From positions 124,001 through 188,000 of the forward strand of contig NZ_VDCS01000007.1 of assembly GCF_006265225.1 (NCBI RefSeq): a stretch of DNA of 64,000 nt, read 5' to 3'. Positions within the stretch are counted from its first letter, which is position 1, and every line of letters starts with the position of its first letter. Shown here piece after piece: positions 27,618 to 36,674 of this stretch. The position numbers and the translations under genes were made by a program. Below the pieces are notes generated by a model. That model ran no database searches. It was not told where the DNA came from and saw only the letters and a list, made by a program, of their open reading frames with translations. Source of the DNA: Allotamlana fucoidanivorans. Lineage in GTDB: Bacteria > Bacteroidota > Bacteroidia > Flavobacteriales > Flavobacteriaceae.

Positions 27618-30143
27618 TTGAAAAAACACATCTCAAATAAATTTTTAATTGCCCTTTGTTTAGGTTTGCTCATATCATGCAACGCTGTAAAACGTGTAGA
27701 AGATGATGAATATTTGCTTACCAAAACATCCATTAAAATCAATGATAAGGTTGATAAAAGAGAAACTATTGAGAAATTAGTCATTCAACACCCAAACAGA
27801 AAAATAGTTGGTATTCCGTTGCGTTTACATATTTATAATTCAGCCAGACCAAATAAAGACTCTATTTTTGACGCTTGGTTACACAAAAACCCTAAACGCC
27901 CAGAACGCTTAAAAAATGCTTTTTCACAAAAACAAGTAGACAAATTAAGAGCTTCATCTATTGGGTTTAACAATTGGCTTAAAAAAACAGGAGAAGCGCC
28001 AATTATTATTGATGACAAGAAAACAAAAAAGTCTTTAAAACTACTGGAGGCTTACCATATTAATAATGGTTGGTTTGATGCCGAAGCATCTTATGAGTTG
28101 CAACCTACAAAGAATAAAAGGGCAGAAATCGATTACTCTGTTAAAACAGGATCTGCTTATATGTTAGACTCTATTACAACCAACATTAAGTCTCCCGTTA
28201 TTAAAGACATCTACAAAACCATTAAAAACGAGTCTATTATAAAACCTAGTCAGCAATATCGTACATCCAATTTTGATGCTGAGAGAGAACGGATTTCTAA
28301 TAGTCTTAGAAATAATGGTATTTATCATTTCAACCAAGATTATGTCTCCTTTCAAATTGACACCATAGGAACCAATAAAAATGTAAATGTTAAGTTATCA
28401 ATTCAAGATAGAGCAATAAGAACACCGGATTCTATAAGAAGAGAACCTTTTGAAGTTTACAATGTAAAAAATGTAAGTATCATCACAGATTACAATTATG
28501 AGAACAGAAACAAACCGTTTCAGGATTCTATATCTCACAACGGATATAATTTGTTTAGTTATGGTAAAATGAGGTATACCCCCAGAACCATAACAGATGC
28601 TATTTTTATTACACCTGGTGATGTTTATCGAGATAAGGATGTTACCCGAACATACAGACACCTTAAAGAGTTAAAAACCTTTAAATACCCTAATATTGAA
28701 GTAACCGAACACCTTGACAATACCCTATCAGACACAATACTTTTAACACCGCTTAAAAAGTTTAGTTTGGGTTTTGCTGCTGATGTGTCTCAAAGTAACA
28801 TTCAAGCCATTGGTTTAGGGGTAAGCCCTAGTCTTCAAATACGTAATGTTTTCAGAGGAGCCGAAACCCTTGAAATTGCAGGAAAAGGCTCTATAGGTGC
28901 TTCAAAAGAGGGAAATAGAGAAAGTGATGCCTTTTTTGATATTATTGAATATGGGGTTGATTTGAGATTATCCATCCCTCGGTTTTTCTCGCCATTTTAC
29001 ACTAAACACCTCATCCCTAAACATATGTCACCTACAACCAATATTAGTTTATCAACTACCAGCCAAACGAATATTGGATTAGACAAACAAACCTTTAGCG
29101 GTATTTTTAACTACAACTGGTATCCTAATGACAAGGTAAGTAATAGGCTCGATTTATTTAATATTCAATACGTTAGAAATCTTAATATTGACAGGTATTT
29201 TTTAGTCTACAATAACTCTTACCAAACACTTAATAATATTGCTAAAGACATTAATTACATTCCTTCTGAAGATGACCTATCTATTCCTGATGGTGCTGAT
29301 GAATTTATAAAATTTGCATTAGGCCCTCCTCCGTCAGAAGATTTATCACAAGAGCAATTACTCACCGTAAATGGTATTAATGAAAGAAAAACAAGACTAA
29401 CAGAAAACAACCTTATTCTCTCCACAAGTTTCGGAATTACCATAGATGAAAGAAAAAATCTATTTGATGAAGACTTTTCTATTTTCAGGGCAAGATTAGA
29501 ACCCGCAGGAAACATCCTAAGAGCAGCATCTAATCTACTAAATCTCCCTAAAGATTCTAGTGGCCGATACACTCTTTTCAATGTAGCCTATTCACAGTTT
29601 GTAAAAACAGAACTTGATTATATTAAACACTGGGATTTAGGTAAAAAGAACGTACTCGCTATGAGAAGCTTTTTTGGTATAGCCATCCCATACGGCAACT
29701 CAAATAGCATACCATTTGCAAAAAGTTTTTTCGCTGGAGGACCTAATGATAACCGAGCTTGGTCCGCCTATAGCCTAGGGCCTGGTAGTTCAAAATCAAA
29801 TAATGAATTTAACGAGGCGAATATGAAAATTGCGCTTAGTGTAGAACAACGTTTTAATATTTTCGATAAATTTTATGGCGCTGTATTTGTTGATGCTGGA
29901 AATATTTGGAATGTTCTTGATAGTGCAACCGATGACAAAGCTATTTTTAACGGTTTCAGTGATTTAAAGGATATTGCCGTAGGCTCTGGTATTGGCTTTA
30001 GATATGACTTTAGATTTTTTGTATTTAGGCTTGATATAGGTTTTAAAACCTACGATCCGTCATATGGTGAAGATAATCGTTGGTTTAATGACTATAATTT
30101 TAGAAACGCTGTTTACAATATTGGAATAAACTACCCCTTTTAA
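27618..30143 (+). CDS. tamL: BamA-family outer-membrane lipoprotein (TamL-type)
   Basis: An 841-residue protein with a TTG start and a lipoprotein signal peptide (LISC, Cys21). POTRA-like repeats occupy roughly 30-400, and a BamA/TamA-type Omp85 barrel the C-terminal half, closing with FRNAVYNIGINYPF and a terminal Phe. The conserved loop-6 region appears as FFAGGPNDNRAWSAYSLGPG (about 709-728), equivalent to the VRGF/Y motif. Lipid-modified BamA homologues in Bacteroidota are called TamL and work with TamB in outer-membrane assembly or lipid transfer. No tamB lies beside it in the window. Being a lipoprotein separates it from BamA itself. Confidence 0.87.
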   Translation: MKKHISNKFLIALCLGLLISCNAVKRVEDDEYLLTKTSIKINDKVDKRETIEKLVIQHPNRKIVGIPLRLHIYNSARPNKDSIFDAWLHKNPKRPERLKNAFSQKQVDKLRASSIGFNNWLKKTGEAPIIIDDKKTKKSLKLLEAYHINNGWFDAEASYELQPTKNKRAEIDYSVKTGSAYMLDSITTNIKSPVIKDIYKTIKNESIIKPSQQYRTSNFDAERERISNSLRNNGIYHFNQDYVSFQIDTIGTNKNVNVKLSIQDRAIRTPDSIRREPFEVYNVKNVSIITDYNYENRNKPFQDSISHNGYNLFSYGKMRYTPRTITDAIFITPGDVYRDKDVTRTYRHLKELKTFKYPNIEVTEHLDNTLSDTILLTPLKKFSLGFAADVSQSNIQAIGLGVSPSLQIRNVFRGAETLEIAGKGSIGASKEGNRESDAFFDIIEYGVDLRLSIPRFFSPFYTKHLIPKHMSPTTNISLSTTSQTNIGLDKQTFSGIFNYNWYPNDKVSNRLDLFNIQYVRNLNIDRYFLVYNNSYQTLNNIAKDINYIPSEDDLSIPDGADEFIKFALGPPPSEDLSQEQLLTVNGINERKTRLTENNLILSTSFGITIDERKNLFDEDFSIFRARLEPAGNILRAASNLLNLPKDSSGRYTLFNVAYSQFVKTELDYIKHWDLGKKNVLAMRSFFGIAIPYGNSNSIPFAKSFFAGGPNDNRAWSAYSLGPGSSKSNNEFNEANMKIALSVEQRFNIFDKFYGAVFVDAGNIWNVLDSATDDKAIFNGFSDLKDIAVGSGIGFRYDFRFFVFRLDIGFKTYDPSYGEDNRWFNDYNFRNAVYNIGINYPF

Positions 30144-30235
30144 GTTATTTATTTTTCAACCTTACACTATAACGTTTTAGTAGTATTTTAACCATTTCAA
30201 GACTTAAAAGCCAAAAAACTTAGTTAAAAAATTCT

Positions 30236-30243
30236 TATTTTTG
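30236..30243 (+). promoter_or_regulatory. -7 box for fbaA
   Basis: TATTTTTG (TAnnTTTG) lies 34 bases before the fbaA ATG, the usual distance in this window. The -33 TTG is not obvious. Confidence 0.45.
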
Positions 30244-30277
30244 TGCCTCAATAATTTAGAAATCTTTTAATTAGAAC

Positions 30278-31345
30278 ATGGGACACAATATAAAACCAGG
30301 TGTAGCTACAGGACAAGAGGTTCAAGCTATATTCAACCACGCTAAAGCTAATAATTATGCGCTTCCTGCAGTAAACGTTATCGGATCTGATACTATCAAC
30401 GGTGTTTTAGAAACTGCTAGAGACCTAAATGCTCCAGTAATCATTCAATTTTCAAACGGTGGTGCGCAGTTCAACGCTGGAAAAGGATTGAGTAATGACG
30501 GACAAAAAGCGGCTATTGCTGGTGCTGTAGCTGGAGCAAAACACGTACATACTTTAGCGGAAGCTTATGGTGTTCCTGTTATTTTACATACTGACCATTG
30601 TGCAAAAAAATTACTACCTTGGATTGATGGTTTATTAGATGCCAGTGAAAAACATTTTGCTGAAACAGGTAAATCATTATTCAGTTCTCACATGATTGAT
30701 TTATCGGAAGAACCAATTGAAGAAAACATCGAAATTTGCAAACAATACTTAGAGCGCATGTCAAAAATGGGCATGACTTTAGAGATTGAACTAGGAATTA
30801 CTGGAGGTGAAGAAGATGGTGTAGACAATACCGATGTTGATGATTCAAAATTATACACCCAACCAGAAGAAGTTGCTTATGCTTATGAAGAATTAAGCAA
30901 AGTGAGTTCGCAATTTACTATCGCTGCAGCCTTTGGTAACGTTCATGGGGTTTACAAACCAGGAAACGTAAAATTAACTCCGAAAATCTTAAAAAATTCT
31001 CAAGAATATATTTCTGAAAAATATGGTGTAGGTCATAACCACATTGATTTTGTATTCCATGGCGGATCTGGATCAACCGTTGAAGAAATTCGTGAGGGCA
31101 TCAGCTACGGTGTTATTAAAATGAATATTGATACTGATTTACAATATGCATTTATGAGTGGTATACGTGATTATATGGCAGACAAATCAGACTATTTACA
31201 ATCGCAAATTGGTAACCCTGAAGGCGATGATTCACCTAACAAAAAATATTACGATCCTAGAGTTTGGTTACGTGAAGGTGAAAAAACTTTTGTTGCTAGA
31301 TTGAAAAAAGCGTTTGAAGACCTAAACAATGTTAACACTTTGTAA
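30278..31345 (+). CDS. fbaA: Class II fructose-1,6-bisphosphate aldolase
   Basis: A 355-residue zinc aldolase of glycolysis and gluconeogenesis that splits fructose-1,6-bisphosphate into dihydroxyacetone phosphate and glyceraldehyde-3-phosphate. It belongs to class IIA (E. coli FbaA type). Asp106 and the Zn ligand His107 lie in HTDHCAKKLLPW, further Zn ligands in FGNVHGVYKPGN (about 221-232) and FVFHGGSGS (about 260-268), and Glu in LEIELGITGGEEDGVDN (about 171-187). Length and motifs are normal. The gene is monocistronic between a -7 box and a hairpin terminator. Confidence 0.98.
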   Translation: MGHNIKPGVATGQEVQAIFNHAKANNYALPAVNVIGSDTINGVLETARDLNAPVIIQFSNGGAQFNAGKGLSNDGQKAAIAGAVAGAKHVHTLAEAYGVPVILHTDHCAKKLLPWIDGLLDASEKHFAETGKSLFSSHMIDLSEEPIEENIEICKQYLERMSKMGMTLEIELGITGGEEDGVDNTDVDDSKLYTQPEEVAYAYEELSKVSSQFTIAAAFGNVHGVYKPGNVKLTPKILKNSQEYISEKYGVGHNHIDFVFHGGSGSTVEEIREGISYGVIKMNIDTDLQYAFMSGIRDYMADKSDYLQSQIGNPEGDDSPNKKYYDPRVWLREGEKTFVARLKKAFEDLNNVNTL

Positions 31346-31368
31346 TCAGGTTTTCCTTAAAACATGAT

Positions 31369-31401
31369 AAAAACGACCTTTTTTAAAGGTCGTTTTTTTT
31401 A
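31369..31401 (+). terminator. Terminator after fbaA
   Basis: AAAAACGACCTTT and AAAGGTCGTTTTT form a 13-bp stem with a 3-base loop followed by a run of T. Confidence 0.85.
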
Positions 31402-31457
31402 TTTATAGCTCTATAAAAGAGTCATTTACACCCACTATAATAATAATAATGTTTATG

Positions 31458-31581
31458 GCGTTACCACAAAATTAAAAAAAGGCTTAATTTTGTGGTCAGG
31501 CTTTCGGCGGTCGCTTTTTGGGAAAAACTAAAAGAGCTTCAACAAATGCCTCAATCCTTAACGCTCAAACAAAACGTTAAG
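31458..31581. repeat. Composite inverted-repeat element upstream of accD
   Basis: Nested palindromes fill the space between the fbaA terminator and accD. GCGTTA (31458-31463) pairs with TAACGC (31559-31564). Inside is a perfect 13-bp hairpin (31463-31475 with 31484-31496) and an imperfect one, GCTTTTT with AAAAGAGC, flanked by AGGC and GCCT. CTTAACG (31557-31563) also pairs with CGTTAAG (31575-31581). The tract CGGCGGTCGC is GC-richer than its surroundings. It looks like a dispersed intergenic repeat of flavobacteria; that identification is from memory. Confidence 0.55.
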
Positions 31582-31625
31582 ATGAGTTAATCATAAACCT
31601 AAAAAGGAAAAAACTATACAGCATT

Positions 31626-32483
31626 ATGTCTTGGTTTAAAAGAAAAACAAAAGGGATAACAACAACAACCGAAGAAAAGAAAGACACACCTAAAGGATTG
31701 TGGTACAAATCTCCAACAGGAAAAATTGTTGATACCGAAGAGTTAGAAAAAAACTTTTATGTAAGTCCTGAAGATGGATATCACGTAAGAATTGGTAGTA
31801 AAGAATATTTTGAAATATTATTTGATGATAACAAGTTTAAAGAGCTAGACAAAAACTTAGAGTCTAAAGACCCTTTAAAATTTGAAGACACCAAAAAATA
31901 CCCAGAACGCCTTAAAGCGGCTCAAGAAAAAACAGCGCTTAAAGATGCCGTAAGAACCGCCGTTGGAAAATCGAAAGGAAAAGATTTAGTTGTGGCTTGT
32001 ATGGATTTTGCTTTTATTGGAGGCTCTATGGGAAGTGTTGTTGGTGAGAAAATAGCCAGAGCGGCAGATTATTCATTAAAACACAATATACCTTTAATGG
32101 TAATCTCAAAGTCTGGTGGTGCCAGAATGATGGAAGCCGCATTATCCTTAATGCAGTTAGCCAAAACCTCAGTAAAACTAGCACAATTAGCAGATGCAAA
32201 AATACCGTACATTTCATTATGTACAGATCCTACTACGGGAGGAACCACAGCCTCTTTTGCTATGTTAGGAGATATCAATATTAGTGAGCCAGGAGCCTTA
32301 ATTGGTTTTGCAGGCCCTCGTATTGTAAGAGACACTACGGGTAAAGAATTACCAGAAGGCTTTCAAACCTCAGAGTTTTTATTAGAACATGGTTTTCTTG
32401 ATTTCATTACATTAAGAAAAGATTTAAAAAATAAAGTTAATCAATATTTAGATTTAATTTTAAATCAACCATTAAGAGCATAA
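31626..32483 (+). CDS. accD: Acetyl-CoA carboxylase carboxyltransferase subunit beta, zinc-less
   Basis: A 285-residue AccD, the beta half of the carboxyltransferase that makes malonyl-CoA for fatty acid synthesis. The crotonase-fold core is complete: [15 protein letters not shown] (about 127-141), [12 protein letters not shown] (about 160-171), [18 protein letters not shown] (about 198-215) and GFAGPRIV. Odd point: the four N-terminal zinc cysteines of E. coli AccD (in KCDSCG and VCPKCD) are replaced, reading KSPTGK and VSPEDG at aligned positions (about 28-33 and 46-51), so no zinc ribbon can form. I recall the same in other Flavobacteriaceae. accA is not in the window. A terminator follows at once. 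Confidence 0.96.
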   Translation: MSWFKRKTKGITTTTEEKKDTPKGLWYKSPTGKIVDTEELEKNFYVSPEDGYHVRIGSKEYFEILFDDNKFKELDKNLESKDPLKFEDTKKYPERLKAAQEKTALKDAVRTAVGKSKGKDLVVACMDFAFIGGSMGSVVGEKIARAADYSLKHNIPLMVISKSGGARMMEAALSLMQLAKTSVKLAQLADAKIPYISLCTDPTTGGTTASFAMLGDINISEPGALIGFAGPRIVRDTTGKELPEGFQTSEFLLEHGFLDFITLRKDLKNKVNQYLDLILNQPLRA

Positions 32484-32513
32484 AAAAAGCGAGCCGTTTG
32501 GCTCGCTTTTTTT
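32482..32513. terminator. Bidirectional terminator, accD / PAS kinase
   Basis: AAAAAAAGCGAGCC, loop GTTT, GGCTCGCTTTTTTT form a perfect 14-bp stem flanked by A and T runs, directly between the convergent stops of accD and the PAS histidine kinase. Confidence 0.88.
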
Positions 32514-33621
32514 ATGCCTTCTTCAAATAGATTGAAAATTCAGTTCCTACATCAACTTCACTAACTACTTCTACTTTACCTCCCATAGATTCAATATGGT
32601 TTTTAGTAATAAACAACCCAACACCAATAGCATCCTTATGTAAATGAAATGTTTTATACATTTGAAATAGGCTTTTTCCGTATTTTTCTAAATCAATACC
32701 CAAACCATTATCGGCTATAATCAAAACAATATATTGATCTTCTACTCTAAAAGACAATTTGATTGTAGGGCTTCTTTCCTCTGAACGGTACTTGATGGCA
32801 TTACTTAAAAAATTTAATATAATACTATCTAAGTATGCCGGAATGCCCTTTACCTCAATATCATCTTCAATAGTATTCTCAATACTAATATTATAATTTT
32901 GAGCTAATGCCCTCACATTATAAATACCTCTCTCAACATAATCATAAAGGTTTAAAACATCTAATTGATCATTACCAACTTGATTAATTTTAGCCACCTC
33001 AGATAAGTGTGATACAGTCTCTTCAAGGTTATCTATTGCTTTAACCAATAAATTGTAATTCTCATTATCTTTTAACCATTCAAATTCCTCAAGTAAAAAA
33101 TCTTTAATTGTAGAAAGATTACCAGAATGAGATCGTAAATTATGTGTTATAATATCAGCAAACGTATTTAGCCGCTCATTTTGTTCTCTAACCACTTTTA
33201 ACATGAGTTTCAACTTATCCTGATTAAGCTTTCTACTTGTGATGTCAGAAAACTGCCAAATCATTTGAGCTGGAGACTGGTCTTTATTCAATATTAAAGA
33301 GACCGAGATTAACACCCAGATGATTGAACCATCTTTATGAAAATAACGCTGACGCACTCTATAACGGTTAATTTTTCCCGCCATTAAACGTTCGTACTTT
33401 TTTTCATGCACGCCCAAATCTTCACGAAAAACAATATTTTGAATATCCATATTAAACAACTCGTTTCTGGTGTACCCAAAGAGTTCACAAACACTGTCAT
33501 TTACTTTTATCCAATCACCGTCTAGCGTTAATATAACAATGCCATCATACGTATTATTGAAAATCTTCTCAAACGAATCATAAGTATCTGGAAAATTATT
33601 TTGAGGAAATAGTGACTTCAT
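32512..33621 (-). CDS. PAS-domain sensor histidine kinase
   Basis: A 369-residue cytoplasmic sensor kinase with no membrane segment. The PAS domain with PAC extension covers about 14-128 (FNNTYDGIVILTLDGDWI, then IWQFSDITSRK). A short coiled stretch leads to the dimerisation/phosphoacceptor helix FADIITHNLRSHSGNL, with phosphoacceptor His160, of the THNLR type common in Bacteroidota. The HATPase domain (about 255-369) has N box NFLSNAIKY, G1 DNGLGI and G2 GVGLFI. No response regulator gene is adjacent, so it is an orphan kinase. The signal sensed by the PAS domain is unknown; no haem or flavin-specific motif is recognisable. Confidence 0.93.
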   Translation of the reverse strand: MKSLFPQNNFPDTYDSFEKIFNNTYDGIVILTLDGDWIKVNDSVCELFGYTRNELFNMDIQNIVFREDLGVHEKKYERLMAGKINRYRVRQRYFHKDGSIIWVLISVSLILNKDQSPAQMIWQFSDITSRKLNQDKLKLMLKVVREQNERLNTFADIITHNLRSHSGNLSTIKDFLLEEFEWLKDNENYNLLVKAIDNLEETVSHLSEVAKINQVGNDQLDVLNLYDYVERGIYNVRALAQNYNISIENTIEDDIEVKGIPAYLDSIILNFLSNAIKYRSEERSPTIKLSFRVEDQYIVLIIADNGLGIDLEKYGKSLFQMYKTFHLHKDAIGVGLFITKNHIESMGGKVEVVSEVDVGTEFSIYLKKA

Positions 33622-33729
33622 ACTCTGAATGTTAGTTTAAGTATCTTTTTTAAAAACGGTTGGCACTATTAACCTTTAGGAATATGTTTAAAAGTTACAT
33701 AAAAAACTCAATAAACCCAAAAAAGTTTC

Positions 33730-33737
33730 TATATTTG
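33730..33737 (+). promoter_or_regulatory. -7 box for rpsO
   Basis: TATATTTG matches TAnnTTTG exactly, 55 bases before the rpsO ATG. The predicted leader contains a small hairpin. Confidence 0.5.
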
Positions 33738-33742
33738 CCGCT

Positions 33743-33759
33743 CGAAAGAAAGACTTTCG
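33743..33759 (+). promoter_or_regulatory. Hairpin in the rpsO leader
   Basis: CGAAAG (33743-33748), loop AAAGA, CTTTCG (33754-33759) form a 6-bp stem in the short predicted leader of rpsO. S15 represses its own mRNA through leader structures in several bacteria, so this is a candidate site; the fold does not match any known S15 leader class that I can identify. Confidence 0.3.
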
Positions 33760-33791
33760 TGTACATAACAATTATTTACAACAATATTAGC

Positions 33792-34061
33792 ATGTATTTA
33801 ACCAAAGAAGTAAAAGAAGAAATCTTCGCAAAACACGGAAAAGGAAAAAACGATTCAGGTTCTGCAGAAGGTCAAATTGCGTTATTTACGCACAGAATTA
33901 ATCATTTAACTGAGCACTTAAAAAAGAATCGTAAAGATTATAATACAGAGCGTTCATTAGTAAAGCTAGTGGGTAAGCGTCGTGCATTACTAGATTACTT
34001 AATTAAGAAAGATATCTTAAGATATCGTGCCATAGTAAAAGAATTAGGATTAAGAAAATAA
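33792..34061 (+). CDS. rpsO: 30S ribosomal protein S15
   Basis: An 89-residue ribosomal protein that binds 16S rRNA early in assembly of the 30S platform. The ATG at 33792 gives the normal S15 length; longer in-frame upstream sequence is leader, not protein. Signatures are AKHGKGKNDSGSAEGQIAL (18-36), including the rRNA-binding Gly-Ser region, FTHRINHLTEHLKKNRKD and LVKLVGKRRALLDYL. It lies upstream of pnp, the widespread rpsO-pnp order, but here a strong terminator separates the two. Confidence 0.98.
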   Translation: MYLTKEVKEEIFAKHGKGKNDSGSAEGQIALFTHRINHLTEHLKKNRKDYNTERSLVKLVGKRRALLDYLIKKDILRYRAIVKELGLRK

Positions 34062-34062
34062 T

Positions 34063-34091
34063 AAAAAGAGGCTCCTTTGAGCCTCTTTTTT
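34063..34091 (+). terminator. Terminator between rpsO and pnp
   Basis: AAAAAGAGGCTC, loop CTTT, GAGCCTCTTTTTT: 12-bp stem plus T-run, two bases after the rpsO stop. It suggests that pnp is mainly transcribed from its own promoter in the following 235 bases, where I find no exact TAnnTTTG box. Confidence 0.85.
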
Positions 34092-34325
34092 GTTTTTGCG
34101 TAAAAGGTTTAAGACATCAAATACCGCTAAACTTTTACAAAAAAGTAACGCAAAATAAATTAACTCAAACGTAAGAGTTTAAACTACGTATTTATAGAAG
34201 AAGCTTTTTATAGTTTTTCATTGGTCATGACATAACTGTCACAACACACAACAACTACACACAACACAACGACCATTGTTTAACAATTTTGAGCGCATAT
34301 GTGCTTGAATTACAAGAAAAAATTT

Positions 34326-36593
34326 ATGATTCCACAAGTTTTTAAAGAGGTTATTGACCTTGGTGACGGTAGAGAAATTTCTATTGAAACCGGAAAATTA
34401 GCAAAACAAGCGCATGGTAGCGTTGTTGTGCAATCTGGAAACTGTATGTTATTATGTACGGTTGTTTCCAATTACAAACAAGCAGATGTTGATTTTTTAC
34501 CTTTAACAGTAGATTACCGTGAGAAATTCGCCGCTGCTGGTAGATACCCTGGCGGTTTCTTTAAGAGAGAAGCCAGACCTAGTGACGGGGAAGTATTAAC
34601 CATGCGTTTAGTAGACCGCGTTTTACGTCCGTTATTCCCAAAAGATTACCATTCTGAAACTCAGGTAATGATTCAGTTAATGTCTCATGACCCTGAAGTT
34701 ATGCCAGATGCTATGGCAGGTTTAGCGGCTTCAGCGGCTATTCAATTATCAGATTTCCCATTTGAATGCCCTATCTCTGAAGTAAGAGTTGGTCGTATTA
34801 ATGGTGAGTTTATTATTAACCCTTCTTTTTCTCAATTAGAAGAATCTGACATCGATATGATTATTGGTGCATCGGCTGATTCTGTTATGATGGTTGAAGG
34901 TGAAATGGACGAGATTTCTGAAGAAGAAATGACCGAAGCTATCAAGTTTGCCCATGAAGCTATTAAAGTACAATGTGCTGCTCAAGTAAAATTAGCAGAG
35001 GCATTTGGTAAAAAAGAAACACGCGAATATGAGCCAGAGAGAGAAGATGAGGCTTTAGCTCAAAAAATTCACGATATGGCGTATGATAAAGTATATGCTG
35101 TTGCCAAAGCGGGGTCTTCAAAACATGAAAGAAGTGCTGCTTTTGCTGAAATTAAAGAAGAGATTATTGCTAGTTTCTCTGAAGAAGACATAGAAGATTT
35201 TGGAGATTTAATTTCAAAATATTACTCTAAAGCTGAAAAAACAGCGGTTAGAGATTTAACTTTAAATGAAGGTTTACGTTTAGATGGACGTAAAACTACA
35301 GACATCAGACCAATTTGGTGTGAGATTGATTATTTGCCATCAACGCATGGTTCATCAATCTTTACTCGTGGGGAAACTCAAGCTCTAGCTACCGTGACCT
35401 TAGGTACAAGTAGAGAGGCTAACCAAATTGATATGCCATCTTTTGAAGGTGAAGAGCGCTTTTATTTACATTATAACTTCCCTCCTTTTTCAACGGGTGA
35501 GGCAAGACCAATTCGTGGTACATCACGACGTGAAGTAGGACATGGTAATTTGGCGCAACGTGCTTTAAAAGGTATGGTTCCTGAAGATTGTCCATACACT
35601 GTGCGTGTTGTTTCTGAGATTTTAGAATCTAATGGTTCTTCATCTATGGCAACGGTTTGTGCGGGTACAATGGCCATGATGGATGCTGGCGTACAACTAA
35701 AAAAACCCGTTTCTGGTATTGCCATGGGATTAATCACAGATACTGAATCTGGAAAATACGCAGTATTGTCTGATATTTTAGGTGATGAAGATCACTTAGG
35801 AGATATGGACTTTAAAGTTACTGGTACGGCAGATGGCATTACAGCTTGCCAAATGGATATTAAGGTAAAAGGATTATCCTATGAAATTCTTGTAAATGCT
35901 TTAAAACAAGCGCGTGATGGTCGTTTACACATTTTAGAAAGAATAACTGATACAATTGCTACTCCAAATGCAGATGTAAAAGCACATGCGCCAAAAATGG
36001 TTACTGCAATTTTACCTAACGATTTAATTGGCGCCTTTATTGGTCCTGGCGGAAAAGTGATTCAAGAATTACAGAAAGAAACAGGAACTACTATTGTTAT
36101 CAATGAAGACCCTATTACAGAAGAAGGTATTGTTGAAATATTAGGAACTGACCAAGCTGGAATTGATGCTGTATTAGCTAAAATTGATTCTTTAATGTTT
36201 AAACCTGAAGTTGGTAGCGTTTATGAGGTAAAAGTTATTAAGATGCTTGACTTTGGTGCTGTAGTAGAATATACTGAGGCTCCAGGAAACGAGGTACTTT
36301 TACATGTAAGTGAATTAGCTTGGGAACGTACCGAAAATGTATCTGATGTTGTAAATATGGGTGATGTGTTTGATGTAAAATACTTTGGAGTTGACCCTAA
36401 AACACGTAAAGAAAAAGTATCTAGAAAAGCTATTTTACCAAAACCAGAAGGTTGGCAACCAAGACCTCCAAGAGATAATAATCGTGGTGGTGGTCGTGAC
36501 AATAGAGGTAGAGATAATCGTGGACGCGATAACCGTAACAGGGATAATCGTAGAGACGATAGAAAACCAAGAGAAGACAAAAATGAGGATTAA
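34326..36593 (+). CDS. pnp: Polyribonucleotide nucleotidyltransferase (PNPase)
   Basis: A 755-residue 3'-5' phosphorolytic exoribonuclease of mRNA decay. The ATG at 34326 begins the conserved [16 protein letters not shown]; an ATG 27 bases upstream adds nine residues with no conservation. Two RNase PH domains carry [16 protein letters not shown]-type and [18 protein letters not shown] (about 402-419) motifs, and [18 protein letters not shown] (about 496-513) holds the catalytic Asp residues. A KH domain ([14 protein letters not shown]) and an S1 domain ([11 protein letters not shown]) follow. The last 45 residues form a tail of Arg, Gly, Asp and Asn repeats ([11 protein letters not shown]), absent from E. 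coli PNPase and likely disordered and RNA-binding. Confidence 0.97.
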   Translation: MIPQVFKEVIDLGDGREISIETGKLAKQAHGSVVVQSGNCMLLCTVVSNYKQADVDFLPLTVDYREKFAAAGRYPGGFFKREARPSDGEVLTMRLVDRVLRPLFPKDYHSETQVMIQLMSHDPEVMPDAMAGLAASAAIQLSDFPFECPISEVRVGRINGEFIINPSFSQLEESDIDMIIGASADSVMMVEGEMDEISEEEMTEAIKFAHEAIKVQCAAQVKLAEAFGKKETREYEPEREDEALAQKIHDMAYDKVYAVAKAGSSKHERSAAFAEIKEEIIASFSEEDIEDFGDLISKYYSKAEKTAVRDLTLNEGLRLDGRKTTDIRPIWCEIDYLPSTHGSSIFTRGETQALATVTLGTSREANQIDMPSFEGEERFYLHYNFPPFSTGEARPIRGTSRREVGHGNLAQRALKGMVPEDCPYTVRVVSEILESNGSSSMATVCAGTMAMMDAGVQLKKPVSGIAMGLITDTESGKYAVLSDILGDEDHLGDMDFKVTGTADGITACQMDIKVKGLSYEILVNALKQARDGRLHILERITDTIATPNADVKAHAPKMVTAILPNDLIGAFIGPGGKVIQELQKETGTTIVINEDPITEEGIVEILGTDQAGIDAVLAKIDSLMFKPEVGSVYEVKVIKMLDFGAVVEYTEAPGNEVLLHVSELAWERTENVSDVVNMGDVFDVKYFGVDPKTRKEKVSRKAILPKPEGWQPRPPRDNNRGGGRDNRGRDNRGRDNRNRDNRRDDRKPREDKNED

Positions 36594-36616
36594 TTAAACC
36601 TCTCTTAGTATTAAAC

Positions 36617-36650
36617 AAAGTCCATCAAATCGTATTTTGATGGACTTTTT
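36617..36650. terminator. Terminator after pnp
   Basis: AAAGTCCATCAAA and TTTGATGGACTTT form a 13-bp stem with a 6-base loop, followed by more T. It lies between the convergent stops of pnp and the TPR lipoprotein gene. Confidence 0.82.
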
Positions 36651-36674
36651 TATAATTCAGATTTTTAAAAAAAA

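Noticed and set aside
31458-31581. Possible integron attC site
   Set aside because: The outer GTTA/TAAC ends are oriented opposite to attC, the inner CTTAACG/CGTTAAG pair is only 11 bases apart, and there is no integrase or cassette array.
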